Source: Thermoplasmatota archaeon (GTDB taxonomy: Archaea > Thermoplasmatota > Penumbrarchaeia > JANQNL01). Taken from it: a stretch of DNA of 38,960 nucleotides. The position numbers and the translations under genes are program-made. The DNA lies in contig JANQNL010000021.1 of the NCBI GenBank assembly GCA_028279585.1, positions 1 through 38,960 on the forward strand, written 5' to 3'. Shown here piece by piece: positions 14,669 through 22,897 of this stretch (the first letter of the stretch is position 1; every line of letters starts with the position of its first letter). The notes beneath the pieces were generated by a model. The model had not been told where the DNA came from, did no database searches, and saw only the letters and a list, made by a program, of their open reading frames with translations.

Positions 14669-15541
14669 CTATTTCTTCTTCTCACGCATGGGTTCAATGA
14701 TGTTCTTGCCGATGATGTCCCTGAAGAACTTCTGCGTGATGAACAGGTGATAGAGAGGGATCATGTAGTATGCCTTCCAACCGAAGTTGCGGCGGAGGAA
14801 GGTCCGGTGGTTTATCCTGGTCCACTTCTTGTAATACTTCACATCCATCCTGTAGCCGCCAACCTTGTTGTGGATGTGGTACCTGACCGCGTCCGGGACG
14901 ACGACTATCTTTCTTGGTGGTGAGAGCTTCTGGATCTGAAGCCGCTGGTCGGTCTCTCCGGACATGCCATTGACGGGGTAGTCGTACATGAACTCGTCCA
15001 GGCCCTCGTATATTTCTCTGTAGCACCAACCGGTCGTGATGGTGGTGACAACGTGCTCGTTGCTACCGTCGGTCGGATGGTAGGGGATGCCTGTGAGGGG
15101 GTGGATCCACTCGTCGTAGGAGCGGAGCTTGCCGGAGGGTTTGGGGAAGTCGCCGAGCTCTTTGACGTTGATGAAGATGCCGACGACGATGGTGTACTTG
15201 TCGTGCTTTTTGGATTCTTTGTAGAGCTTCATGAAGTAGTTGGGGGAGAAGAACATGTCGTCTGCTGTGATCAGAATCACATCACCGGTCGCCATTTTGA
15301 AGGCTTTGTTCCAGTTCTGGGGAGCCGAGCCTACGTTCTTTTTATTTCTGACAATAGTGAAACGTGAGTCCTTTTTAAACTCCTTTAGAACACCCCAAGT
15401 CTCCTTGTTGGAGTGATCGTCGACGATAATCATCTCGATGTCCCAGCCCTTGGGGCGCTTGCAATCCAAGATGGATTGGAGGATGTCCTTCAGGAGATAT
15501 CCTCTGTTATATGAGGCCATGATAACGGAAATCTTGGGCAT
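14669..15541 (-). CDS. Family 2 glycosyltransferase
   Basis: A 290-residue GT-A fold glycosyltransferase. The N-terminus PKISVIMASYNRGYLLKDIL is the typical GT2 opening. The nucleotide-binding acidic pair is DDHS at 41-44, and the metal-binding DXD equivalent is ADDM at 93-96 (TGDVILITADDMFF). No membrane helix is seen, and the C-terminus is basic (REKKK), so it is probably soluble or loosely membrane-attached. It would move a sugar from a nucleotide or lipid donor to a glycan; donor and acceptor cannot be told. The ATG at 15541 follows a GGTG element; a GTG nine bases further upstream is possible. It is the last gene of the minus-strand cluster, 21 bases after the enolase-superfamily gene. 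Its base composition is like the housekeeping genes, not like its AT-rich neighbour, and a TTTTAAAG box before it may give it its own promoter. Confidence 0.88.
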   Translation of the reverse strand: MPKISVIMASYNRGYLLKDILQSILDCKRPKGWDIEMIIVDDHSNKETWGVLKEFKKDSRFTIVRNKKNVGSAPQNWNKAFKMATGDVILITADDMFFSPNYFMKLYKESKKHDKYTIVVGIFINVKELGDFPKPSGKLRSYDEWIHPLTGIPYHPTDGSNEHVVTTITTGWCYREIYEGLDEFMYDYPVNGMSGETDQRLQIQKLSPPRKIVVVPDAVRYHIHNKVGGYRMDVKYYKKWTRINHRTFLRRNFGWKAYYMIPLYHLFITQKFFRDIIGKNIIEPMREKKK

Positions 15542-15562
15542 TGGGCACACCTTGGTTTATCT

Positions 15563-16612
15563 TTAAAATTCTTTAATGTGATTTTGAGTTACGGATTTTT
15601 CACGCAATCGAATAGTTATATCATCGGATTGACAGCTTTGAACTCCGCTTTTTGTTTCTATCTGCAGATTGGTTATTGGTTCTTCTAGTTTTTGATAGCC
15701 AATATTTTCACCAGGTAACGTTAAAGAGCAAGCTTTGAAAATAAGGCTCTCTAACGCACAGTTATAATCCGTCTGGACACCATTACCAAAAACAACGTCG
15801 ATATCGTTTGATTTTAGATACGAAATGATCTCCTTACACTTCTTTATGCTCCCACATTTCTGTAGTTTAAGTTTCACTAATGGAGTGATATGATTATCAA
15901 CGACATGCTTTGCCTGTGAGAGTTCATATATTGACTCATCAAGCATTACTGGAAAAGGCAGCATCGAATCCAACTGCTTATGAGCATCAACTCTGTTTTT
16001 TGCTAGTGGTTGCTCTAGCAAGGCAATATCATAATTACTTAGTTTCTTTACTATTGATTCAATCTCGAACGAATCCAATGATTGGTTAGCATCAACACGA
16101 ATCGATAAACGACCGGCATTAATATTTGTGATAATCTCAAGTCGGTGAAGATCCTCATCCGAAAGACCATTTGTAATTTTTGTCTTGATTGTGTCATATC
16201 CCGAGGAAATTGCATTATTAATCTCAGTATGTATTTCATCGTGGCCATTTCCATTAACAAGGGCAATTATTGGAATCTGATATTCAATGTTTGATATGGG
16301 TTCATCAATCATCTCGTAAGCAACATTGAAAGCGGTGACTAAGAAGGGATACTCAGAATAATACTTATTTGATTCTGACTGAATAGCAGCTAGGTGTGAA
16401 ATCGAGTTTATGATCTCTTTCCCTTTTCTAAAGGCATCTTCAGGAGTTTCATCACTATAACCTGGAAGAAAAGTCGCTTCTCCAAAACCAATGAACCCAT
16501 TTCTAGTAATTTTCACAATGATAGTATCGTAAGTTTCTACATTTGAGTATGATAATGAGTATGAAATATTTAATGGGAACCGACATAGATACATAGCAAT
16601 TGAATCAGACAT
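15563..16612 (-). CDS. Enolase-superfamily enzyme (muconate-lactonising subgroup; epimerase or OSB-synthase-like)
   Basis: The 349-residue protein keeps the full active-site set of the muconate-lactonising-enzyme subgroup. These are the KxK pair K143/K145 in TIKTKITNG, metal ligands D174 (IRVDANQSL), E200 (ALLEQPLAK) and D225 (VMLDESI), and the opposite catalytic lysine K249 in KLKLQKCG. Members remove a proton next to a carboxylate; known activities include dipeptide epimerisation, N-acyl amino acid racemisation and o-succinylbenzoate synthesis. The usual Lys-x-Gly-Gly after the last motif reads KCGS here. Menaquinone genes are not nearby, so racemase or epimerase activity within the surrounding cluster is more likely; this is inference. 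It follows the flavoprotein gene by 11 bases and is AT-rich like the four genes upstream. Confidence 0.8.
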   Translation of the reverse strand: MSDSIAMYLCRFPLNISYSLSYSNVETYDTIIVKITRNGFIGFGEATFLPGYSDETPEDAFRKGKEIINSISHLAAIQSESNKYYSEYPFLVTAFNVAYEMIDEPISNIEYQIPIIALVNGNGHDEIHTEINNAISSGYDTIKTKITNGLSDEDLHRLEIITNINAGRLSIRVDANQSLDSFEIESIVKKLSNYDIALLEQPLAKNRVDAHKQLDSMLPFPVMLDESIYELSQAKHVVDNHITPLVKLKLQKCGSIKKCKEIISYLKSNDIDVVFGNGVQTDYNCALESLIFKACSLTLPGENIGYQKLEEPITNLQIETKSGVQSCQSDDITIRLREKSVTQNHIKEF

Positions 16613-16623
16613 TTAACTATACC

Positions 16624-17907
16624 TCATTCATAACCAATTGCACTATATGCTGTAGGACTAATATCCACTCTCTTCTTCCCCTGATGCACAATATTTGTCG
16701 ACTCAATGAAGGATGTGAAAATTGATTCATTATTCCTATCGATCATCTCACCTTTATGGAGGTAGAAAGTCAATCCCTGATGGAAAATTGTATTGTGCCT
16801 AACAAAGGAGGTCAATGCTCTTAGCTCAAATAATCCCTGGGTTCCAATTTCATTAATAGATAAGGTTGTAGCTACTACGTTTGTTAAGAGAAAATCATCA
16901 CGGCGAATATACCGAGAGCGTTCAATAAATCTCTGATAGACCGATACAATTTCTGCAGACTCATTTAAGAATAATCCACACAGCACAATGCCATCTGCTG
17001 AAATTATCTCCTTGTGAACCTTTATCATATCGTCTTTTTCATTTATGCACTTATAATCTTCACCCTTGTCACCGTTCGGACATATATTACAGGCAAAACA
17101 TCTGTGGAAGGTTTCAGTGGTCATATCTAATATTTCATACGTAGCTAACTCAGTTGGTAATTTCTTGATGAGGTCCTCAACAGTTTTTCTGACGGTACTT
17201 TCTTTCTCCTGTAAGATGAAAAATTTAATCACTGGTTTCTCAGATGAATCGGAATCATCTGATCCCTTAACTAGGATTTTAGTGACCTCTGCAATCTTAC
17301 TACCAGTACCTATTGAGGTCATAATACCGAAATAATCATTCTCCATAGTTCCAACGTTACCGCCAACAGTGGTACCTCCAAACTGGGATGTAGGGGGTCC
17401 ATTTCCAACAACTAGTCCTCCTTGTTGAATTATATTATACATACCATAAACATTCGTTGTCTCTTGCCCACCATTTCTCTTTGCTCCCACGGCTAAGAAG
17501 GCACACACTTTCCCTTTAAATAAATCAACTTCAATTTTTGAATCTTCAATGAACTCATCAAATAATGACGGGCGATCACCAAAATATACAGGTAAGGAGA
17601 AGATAAGACCATCAGCTTCCCTGATTATTTCCATTAGAGATTTCACGTTTTTTCTGGTTCCATTAATTACATAGTAATCATTCAAATGGATGTATTTCAA
17701 ATCAACTTCAAAAGGCAGGGTTCCGTAAACTGCAGCTATTGCACAGCCCTCAGAATTACTAATCTTCTTTTCCCTACCGATCTGTTCGATGTATTCATAA
17801 AGAAAAGCTTCATGCTTAATTTCGCGTACATTGTCTATGGTAATCTCTTCTGAAGCTCTATTACGAACGCTTCCGCCAATGATGAGTATGAGAGGTTTCT
17901 TTGCCAA
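16624..17907 (-). CDS. Tandem flavodoxin-like protein: FMN reductase domain fused to iron-sulfur flavoprotein domain
   Basis: The 427-residue chain appears to hold two flavodoxin-fold units. The first (about 1-215) resembles NADPH-dependent FMN reductases: an N-terminal LILIIGGSVRNR strand-loop, SLPVYFGDRPSLFDEF at 104-119, and a glycine-rich loop around 141-152. The second (about 225-427) carries C270-x2-C273-x2-C276-x10-C287 before a DDMIKVHKEIISADGIVL helix-strand, the layout of iron-sulfur flavoproteins that bind FMN and a 4Fe-4S cluster. It would move electrons or reduce a small molecule in the cytoplasm. The N-terminal unit has long insertions (QQGGLVVGNGPPTSQFGGTT) unlike ordinary reductases. 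The gene is closely packed with its neighbours (gaps of 10 and 11 bases). The substrate is unknown, and the domain split is by eye. Confidence 0.7.
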   Translation of the reverse strand: MAKKPLILIIGGSVRNRASEEITIDNVREIKHEAFLYEYIEQIGREKKISNSEGCAIAAVYGTLPFEVDLKYIHLNDYYVINGTRKNVKSLMEIIREADGLIFSLPVYFGDRPSLFDEFIEDSKIEVDLFKGKVCAFLAVGAKRNGGQETTNVYGMYNIIQQGGLVVGNGPPTSQFGGTTVGGNVGTMENDYFGIMTSIGTGSKIAEVTKILVKGSDDSDSSEKPVIKFFILQEKESTVRKTVEDLIKKLPTELATYEILDMTTETFHRCFACNICPNGDKGEDYKCINEKDDMIKVHKEIISADGIVLCGLFLNESAEIVSVYQRFIERSRYIRRDDFLLTNVVATTLSINEIGTQGLFELRALTSFVRHNTIFHQGLTFYLHKGEMIDRNNESIFTSFIESTNIVHQGKKRVDISPTAYSAIGYE

Positions 17908-17917
17908 AATTCATCAC

Positions 17918-18262
17918 CTATATCTTATGAAGGAAGTTATATGTTGATTTGATAACGATTTTTGATACTAAAGACACGTCATCAGTACCAAACTTTTGTA
18001 CCATCGAATCTAGCATATCATTTTCAGCTAATATCTCTTTTAGCTCTTCTGAGTTGAATATTTCATTTGTAAAAGGAGGTTTCTCCCCTGTGGATTGAAT
18101 GGCATTTACGATCTCTCTGAGGAAATTAGCATTAATTAAAAACTTTATGCCCATACACTCATTTTCACAATACTCTTCTACCTTCTTAAAGTCCGATTGC
18201 GTTAGGACATAATCAGAGTTACCAGAATTATATTGAATTAAAGGTTCACTGTTTTCTTCCAT
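17918..18262 (-). CDS. Small acidic protein of unknown function
   Basis: A 114-residue protein that I do not recognise. It is acidic and probably mostly helical, with no signal peptide, membrane helix or repeats. It has two cysteines close together (EEYCENECMG) and a C-terminal helix SLVSKIVIKSTYNFLHKI. There is no Gly-x-Asp-Ser motif, so it does not look like an acyl or peptidyl carrier protein. It sits 11 bases after the phosphodiesterase gene and 10 before the flavoprotein gene, and shares their AT-rich composition, so it is very probably translated as part of the cluster. A role as a partner subunit or substrate-like peptide is possible but has no direct support. Confidence 0.6.
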   Translation of the reverse strand: MEENSEPLIQYNSGNSDYVLTQSDFKKVEEYCENECMGIKFLINANFLREIVNAIQSTGEKPPFTNEIFNSEELKEILAENDMLDSMVQKFGTDDVSLVSKIVIKSTYNFLHKI

Positions 18263-18273
18263 ATTACCGCCTT

Positions 18274-19668
18274 CTACTCTATATTGATATTTTGGCCTTT
18301 CATGGTATCTGGTTTTGGAATGTCGAAGTATTTGAGAATCGTTGGAGCTACATCTATCATTTGATACTGGTTAATCTGGAGGTTCTCCTTGGATAAACAA
18401 TCTTCTTGAGCTAATGAGACTTTTGGATTAGAATTGAAAATAACAATCCCATTCTTATCATGGTTAGCATTATCTATAGCTGTATCTTCGAATAGAAACA
18501 GGTGATCATTACCAATATTTCCAGTAACACGCCAATCCAATTGACCGATATATACCATCATATCTGGTGGTATTCCATTAACCTCTTCATAGCTATCTTT
18601 AGGCAAGAAATAATCATTAGTGATTGGATTTCCATCCAAATCACACAAACCACTTAGCTCGTGGATGATTTCATTGGTTATTTCATTGATTTCAGAATAT
18701 TCAAGGATTCCTTCTGGTTCTCGATCCTTTACATTGAAATATAGTTTACAATAATATCCACCAGATCCCCAAACTCGTGTCTTTTTCCAATTGACTTTGT
18801 TTGGATTTAGGCGGCCTTTATGATTTGAATCCTCCACCACTAGATACCCTTTTGAGATTAACCAGTCATTTATACAAAACGTACCTTGCAAAGTCTTAGC
18901 CCCATGATCGGAAGTTATCATTAATTGGGTATCCTCTGGAAAGGCTTCAACAAGCTCTCCAATCAAAGTATCAATGAACATATAGTAGTCAATCAGAACG
19001 TTTTGGTATCTAGCATCCTCATCGCTATGTGCATACCGCCAAAAACCGTGATGCAATCTATCAATACCCATTTCAACGGACAGGAACATATTCCATTCCT
19101 TTTTCTTAACATAATTTGTTAGAATCTTAAATCTCCTTCTCGTCATCTCATAAATCTCTTCCAATAATTTTTCCTTATCAGTTGTCCTGAAGTTGCTAAC
19201 ATCAATGATATAATCTCCATCAGCAATTTCATCAAGCTCCTCCTGAATGTTAGAAGGAGTGGCATACACCAATTCCTTATCTGGGGTAAGAAAACTAGAG
19301 ACCATGATTCCATCTATAGCTCTTGGTGGATATGTCAAAGGTACATTGAAAACTATGGATTTGTAACCTTTCTTTCCTACATGATCCCACAAGGCATCTC
19401 GGCTTAACGATTTATGTGTAACAATGTAATTATTATCGTACGAGTAATCTGCTCGATCAGTGAATCCAAAGAAGCCTAATTGGCCAGGATCCAACCCAGT
19501 CATCATTGACATCCATGCTGGAACGGTAACAGGTGGGACTGTAGTCTCAAGATTCCCGCAAATTCCATGTGAGATCAGTTTTGAGAGATTAGGCAAGCGA
19601 TCATAATATTGATCGAACACAAGTTGTGGTGTGGCGCAATCTAAACCCAATAGAAAGATTCGCTTCAT
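18274..19668 (-). CDS. Alkaline-phosphatase-superfamily phosphodiesterase/nucleotide pyrophosphatase
   Basis: A 464-residue protein with the two-metal core of type I phosphodiesterases. D10 lies in the opening LLGLDCATP, and the likely nucleophile is T48 in VPPVTVPAWMSMMTG. DRLHHGFW around residue 205 and ITSDHGAKTLQG around 250 supply the remaining metal ligands. Enzymes of this superfamily hydrolyse phosphodiesters, nucleotide pyrophosphates or phosphoglycerol groups, or transfer such groups. Archaeal and bacterial copies of this cytoplasmic subtype often sit beside glycan genes. No signal peptide is present, so a cytoplasmic substrate such as a nucleotide-sugar or lipid-linked intermediate is likely. 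It follows the ATP-grasp gene by 8 bases. Confidence 0.85.
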   Translation of the reverse strand: MKRIFLLGLDCATPQLVFDQYYDRLPNLSKLISHGICGNLETTVPPVTVPAWMSMMTGLDPGQLGFFGFTDRADYSYDNNYIVTHKSLSRDALWDHVGKKGYKSIVFNVPLTYPPRAIDGIMVSSFLTPDKELVYATPSNIQEELDEIADGDYIIDVSNFRTTDKEKLLEEIYEMTRRRFKILTNYVKKKEWNMFLSVEMGIDRLHHGFWRYAHSDEDARYQNVLIDYYMFIDTLIGELVEAFPEDTQLMITSDHGAKTLQGTFCINDWLISKGYLVVEDSNHKGRLNPNKVNWKKTRVWGSGGYYCKLYFNVKDREPEGILEYSEINEITNEIIHELSGLCDLDGNPITNDYFLPKDSYEEVNGIPPDMMVYIGQLDWRVTGNIGNDHLFLFEDTAIDNANHDKNGIVIFNSNPKVSLAQEDCLSKENLQINQYQMIDVAPTILKYFDIPKPDTMKGQNINIE

Positions 19669-19676
19669 TTAATCCC

Positions 19677-20795
19677 TCATAGATATCTATCAATCTCTTT
19701 TTGTGTGCAAATTGTTGGTAATGTGTCTAACTCTCTTATCATATACTTTCCTTCTTCATAATCTAAACCCTCAATCGGTTCAATGGGTAAATCCATTGCA
19801 CACCGGATATATGCCTCTGCAGTGTTTAACTTCCCAGAGAAATCGAAGATTGGAGTAATCATACAAAATCGTCCAATATTAAATTCCGTAACACACATTC
19901 GACCCTTGGCGTCTCCTTTTAGATCCATACAATAATTCCCATGAGGTTTTTCAGAGATTACGGAAATTGCTTTTAGAATTGTCTTGAGAGTTTCAGGATC
20001 ATTAACGGTCTTTGCAACTTGCGGAGTACTGGACATGCCACTGAGGCGGAGGGAACCAAAGAAGTATGACAATCGTTCTACGATCTTCATAACGATTGGT
20101 TTCCCATCCTTCCAAACACTCTGAAATGCATAATCACGTCCTGGTAAGAATTCACTTATCGTGAACGCTTCAACTGGATAGCCCCTCAAGTCTTCCCATA
20201 ATTGGATCCAATTCTTAGCCTGATCTGGTGTTTTCACCCATGTTGCTCCTTTCGATCCGGAACCCTTTCTCATCCTGACCCAGTACTTGTCTGCAGGAGG
20301 AAGATTATTGAAGGCATTATCCACATCATCATAAGATTTCAAATCGTAGGATCCTGCCATTGGGATATCATAATCCAAGAATAGTTTATACATCTCAAAC
20401 TTGTCTTGAGCAAAATCGATAGCCTTAGGATCAGGAAGAAAGACTCTACAATCTATTTCATCTCGCAACTCAGATATTGCTTTTATTTCCCGATCGTTGT
20501 TAGGAATGATTAAATCGATATTTTCCTTTGCTATTAACTCCTTCAATGACGTCAGATATCTCTCTCTTGTTTCTCCAGCAAACTCCTCACCGAAATCTCT
20601 TGAACCTGCTGGCGGCATAAAATAGCTGATGTCTGCATTGCTCTTCGCCAAGGAATACGAATCGCAATTAGTGCCAATAATATGGCAGTTTAATCCGCTA
20701 TGTTTGATGCTGTTGATTAGATTATTACCACCACCACCACCAGCCCCTGTAACAATAATATTCAACTTTTCTGTCATTGAATCACTTTCCGGCAT
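19677..20795 (-). CDS. ATP-grasp ligase, carbamoyl-phosphate-synthase large-subunit-like
   Basis: A 372-residue ATP-grasp enzyme. The N-terminal Rossmann-like part begins NIIVTGAGGGGGNNLINSI. The ATP-grasp domain shows KGSGSKGATWVKTP, SEFLPGRDYAFQSVW and the metal-binding end TEFNIGRF. It resembles stand-alone CarB-like ligases rather than true carbamoyl-phosphate synthetase, which is about three times longer. Such ligases join an amine to a carboxylate through an acyl-phosphate, often adding amino acids to sugars, peptides or cofactors. The ATG at 20795 has a GGTGA ribosome site five bases ahead. A second ATG at 20777 with GGAAAGTG is nearly as good, and TTG at 20807 is less likely. The substrate is unknown; the neighbouring aminotransferase and enolase-superfamily enzyme fit an aminoacylated product. 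Confidence 0.82.
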   Translation of the reverse strand: MPESDSMTEKLNIIVTGAGGGGGNNLINSIKHSGLNCHIIGTNCDSYSLAKSNADISYFMPPAGSRDFGEEFAGETRERYLTSLKELIAKENIDLIIPNNDREIKAISELRDEIDCRVFLPDPKAIDFAQDKFEMYKLFLDYDIPMAGSYDLKSYDDVDNAFNNLPPADKYWVRMRKGSGSKGATWVKTPDQAKNWIQLWEDLRGYPVEAFTISEFLPGRDYAFQSVWKDGKPIVMKIVERLSYFFGSLRLSGMSSTPQVAKTVNDPETLKTILKAISVISEKPHGNYCMDLKGDAKGRMCVTEFNIGRFCMITPIFDFSGKLNTAEAYIRCAMDLPIEPIEGLDYEEGKYMIRELDTLPTICTQKEIDRYL

Positions 20796-20836
20796 TGATT
20801 TCACCAATCCACTGTGTGTTAAGATATCTGTATCGA

Positions 20837-21940
20837 TTAGTCTGAATGACTATTGATCTTGATTACTTGAACTAGATTGTCTTTCTTGCATGAGGCTGCT
20901 ATGGAATCGAGAGAATCCAACTCTAACTTCTTTCTTGTTAGTATCTCTCCCACCTTCAACCCAGCCGTATGAAGATCTATCACCGGCTTCGGTCCCAGGT
21001 CAGCAAGCGTCTTTGCCATCCTATACTTACCCACCTTGTATTCTGGAAATACCTGATACCCTTCTCCCATAAGCCCTTTAGCATCAACGCCACCAATATA
21101 TTGGAGTATAGAAATCCCAGGAGAGATGGCCTTGAGCTCCTCGATCGTGAGATCTCCATTATCACCTATGATCTCATCAGATTCAATATCAGCAATAACT
21201 AGGACATCCGCCTCCTTGAGGACGGCGAGGCTCGCCTGTTCCAGTAGATCAGGAACAAGTGTTACCTCAGCTCCCATGGACTCCAAGTAATCCTTGGTCC
21301 TGGGACCGAACTTATCCTTGCTGACGAGGAGTATCTTTGAGCGAAGTACCTCGATCTCCATCTCGTTCAGGAGCTTTCCACAAAGTGGGCCAACATAGTC
21401 AAAGACCTGGACCTTTGGAGCATCCTCATTCGTAGCCATCACAGGTATCCCGCGGTTCTTGCATTCTTCCAGGTCAAGGTCGCCTTCTCTGAACTCCCAT
21501 GCCTCATACATGTAAGGAATAACTGCCTGGTCTCCCATCATATCTATTAAGGCCTTGTCAATTGGACGAACGAATCCGAGATTAGTTATGATATCAGCTT
21601 GTCCGACAATACCAGGATTTCTCTCGAAGATCACATTTACCTTATCTTCCACACTACAGAACTTCGCAAAGGTCATAGTGTACTCCTTGATGTCAGACGC
21701 TGCTCCGAACCTGGAATCTTTGGTTATGGCATAGACTTCAGCTCCAGCCAATGCTGCGATGATAGGAGTAACCACAAAGTTCTTTGAAGCGGCCTCTGTA
21801 AGTACGGTCATACCAGTTAGGTCGAGCTCCATTCTCTGTATGGCCTCTTTGATGAGTGTGCGTACGCGAGCGGGATTCTTCAATCCCATCTTCACCAGGT
21901 AATCAGTGGTCGCAATATCGCTCATATCATCAATGCCCAT
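20837..21940 (-). CDS. Rossmann-like protein of unclear family (alanine/hydroxyacid dehydrogenase-like layout)
   Basis: A 367-residue protein that I cannot place firmly. Two stretches look like Rossmann beta-alpha-beta units: DLTGMTVLTEAASKNFVVTP followed by GAEVYAITKDSRFG (about residues 40-75), and KILLVSKDKFGPRTKDYLES with MGAEVTLVP (about 200-230). A third, EADVLVIADIESDEIIGDNG, precedes a YIGGVDAKGLMGEG loop. Two mixed domains of this sort recall NAD-dependent D-hydroxyacid or alanine dehydrogenases. However, the classical GxGxxG is not present in either copy, so cofactor binding is uncertain. It lies 9 bases after the sugar epimerase and before the ATP-grasp gene, and its composition is intermediate between the AT-rich core and the housekeeping genes. 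Confidence 0.6.
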   Translation of the reverse strand: MGIDDMSDIATTDYLVKMGLKNPARVRTLIKEAIQRMELDLTGMTVLTEAASKNFVVTPIIAALAGAEVYAITKDSRFGAASDIKEYTMTFAKFCSVEDKVNVIFERNPGIVGQADIITNLGFVRPIDKALIDMMGDQAVIPYMYEAWEFREGDLDLEECKNRGIPVMATNEDAPKVQVFDYVGPLCGKLLNEMEIEVLRSKILLVSKDKFGPRTKDYLESMGAEVTLVPDLLEQASLAVLKEADVLVIADIESDEIIGDNGDLTIEELKAISPGISILQYIGGVDAKGLMGEGYQVFPEYKVGKYRMAKTLADLGPKPVIDLHTAGLKVGEILTRKKLELDSLDSIAASCKKDNLVQVIKINSHSD

Positions 21941-21949
21941 TCATTTCGA

Positions 21950-22897
21950 TCAGTATCTTTCGATGTGATCTATGATGTCCTTACCGACTTCATTCAGCCC
22001 ATCGTCGATGTCGATCTCTGCTTTGAATCCAAGTATACTCTCTGCCTTGGTTGTGTCCGCTCGTCTTTCAGAAACGATGACCTCGCGAGGTTCGAAGATA
22101 GGTTCAATGTCACTTCCAACGCTGTCACGGAGGATATAAGCCAATTGCTTGATCGTTGTGGACCTTCCTGTACCTAGATTGAAGACTTCATTCTCCACAG
22201 AAGGATCAAGTGCCATCATGTTTGCACGTACGATATCTTTGACGTTGATGAAGTCCATCGACTGCTCACCATTTCCGATGATCTTTGGAGCCTGTTTATT
22301 CAGCAGCCTTTTGAGGAAGAGAACGATCACAGAGGTGTAGTATGCATCTGTGTGCTGCCTTAATCCATAGACGTTGAAATAGCGGAATATGACATATTTC
22401 AAACCATGTCTGGCATAGAACTTCAGAAGTAACTCGCTCGATAGTTTTGAAACACAATATGGAGTGATCGGATTCAGCTCATGGTCCTCTGCCATTGGAA
22501 GAACTTTTGGCTGTCCATAAACAGATGCGGATGAGGCGAACATGACCTTCTTAACACCGTGGTCGAGGGCACTCTTGAACACAACCTGTGATCCTCTGAA
22601 GTTGATATCAAAGGATTCTTCTGGATATTTCTGCGACCTGTTGATGTTGGTTGCTGCCTCATGATATACATAATCAACATCTTTCATCGCTGTGTCTACT
22701 GCATCTTTGTACCTGATGTCTCCATCGATGTACTCGACATTGCCAGCATCCATCAATGGCTGAATGTAATCGAGAGTTCCTCGATGAAGATTATCCAATA
22801 CCTTCACGTGATAGCCAGCTTCAACAAGCTTCTCTACCAGATGGGATCCAATGAATCCAGCTCCACCCGTTACCAAAACAGTTTCTTGATCGCTCAT
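21950..22897 (-). CDS. NAD-dependent nucleotide-sugar epimerase/dehydratase
   Basis: A 315-residue extended short-chain dehydrogenase. The NAD site is TGGAGFIGSHLVEKL (GxxGxxG at 11-17), the serine of the catalytic triad is in FASSASVYG, and YCVSK supplies the Tyr-Lys pair. The C-terminal half includes GNGEQSMDFINVKDIVRANM, the usual substrate-domain signature of UDP-glucose 4-epimerase-like enzymes. It probably changes the configuration of, or dehydrates, a nucleotide-linked sugar in the cytoplasm. The start codon overlaps the stop of the upstream aminotransferase gene (ATGA, 4 bases), so the two are translationally coupled and probably act on the same sugar. Confidence 0.9.
   Translation of the reverse strand: MSDQETVLVTGGAGFIGSHLVEKLVEAGYHVKVLDNLHRGTLDYIQPLMDAGNVEYIDGDIRYKDAVDTAMKDVDYVYHEAATNINRSQKYPEESFDINFRGSQVVFKSALDHGVKKVMFASSASVYGQPKVLPMAEDHELNPITPYCVSKLSSELLLKFYARHGLKYVIFRYFNVYGLRQHTDAYYTSVIVLFLKRLLNKQAPKIIGNGEQSMDFINVKDIVRANMMALDPSVENEVFNLGTGRSTTIKQLAYILRDSVGSDIEPIFEPREVIVSERRADTTKAESILGFKAEIDIDDGLNEVGKDIIDHIERY

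Noticed and set aside
17918..18262. Carrier protein (acyl or peptidyl) identity for the small protein
   Set aside because: No Gly-x-Asp-Ser phosphopantetheine site is present.
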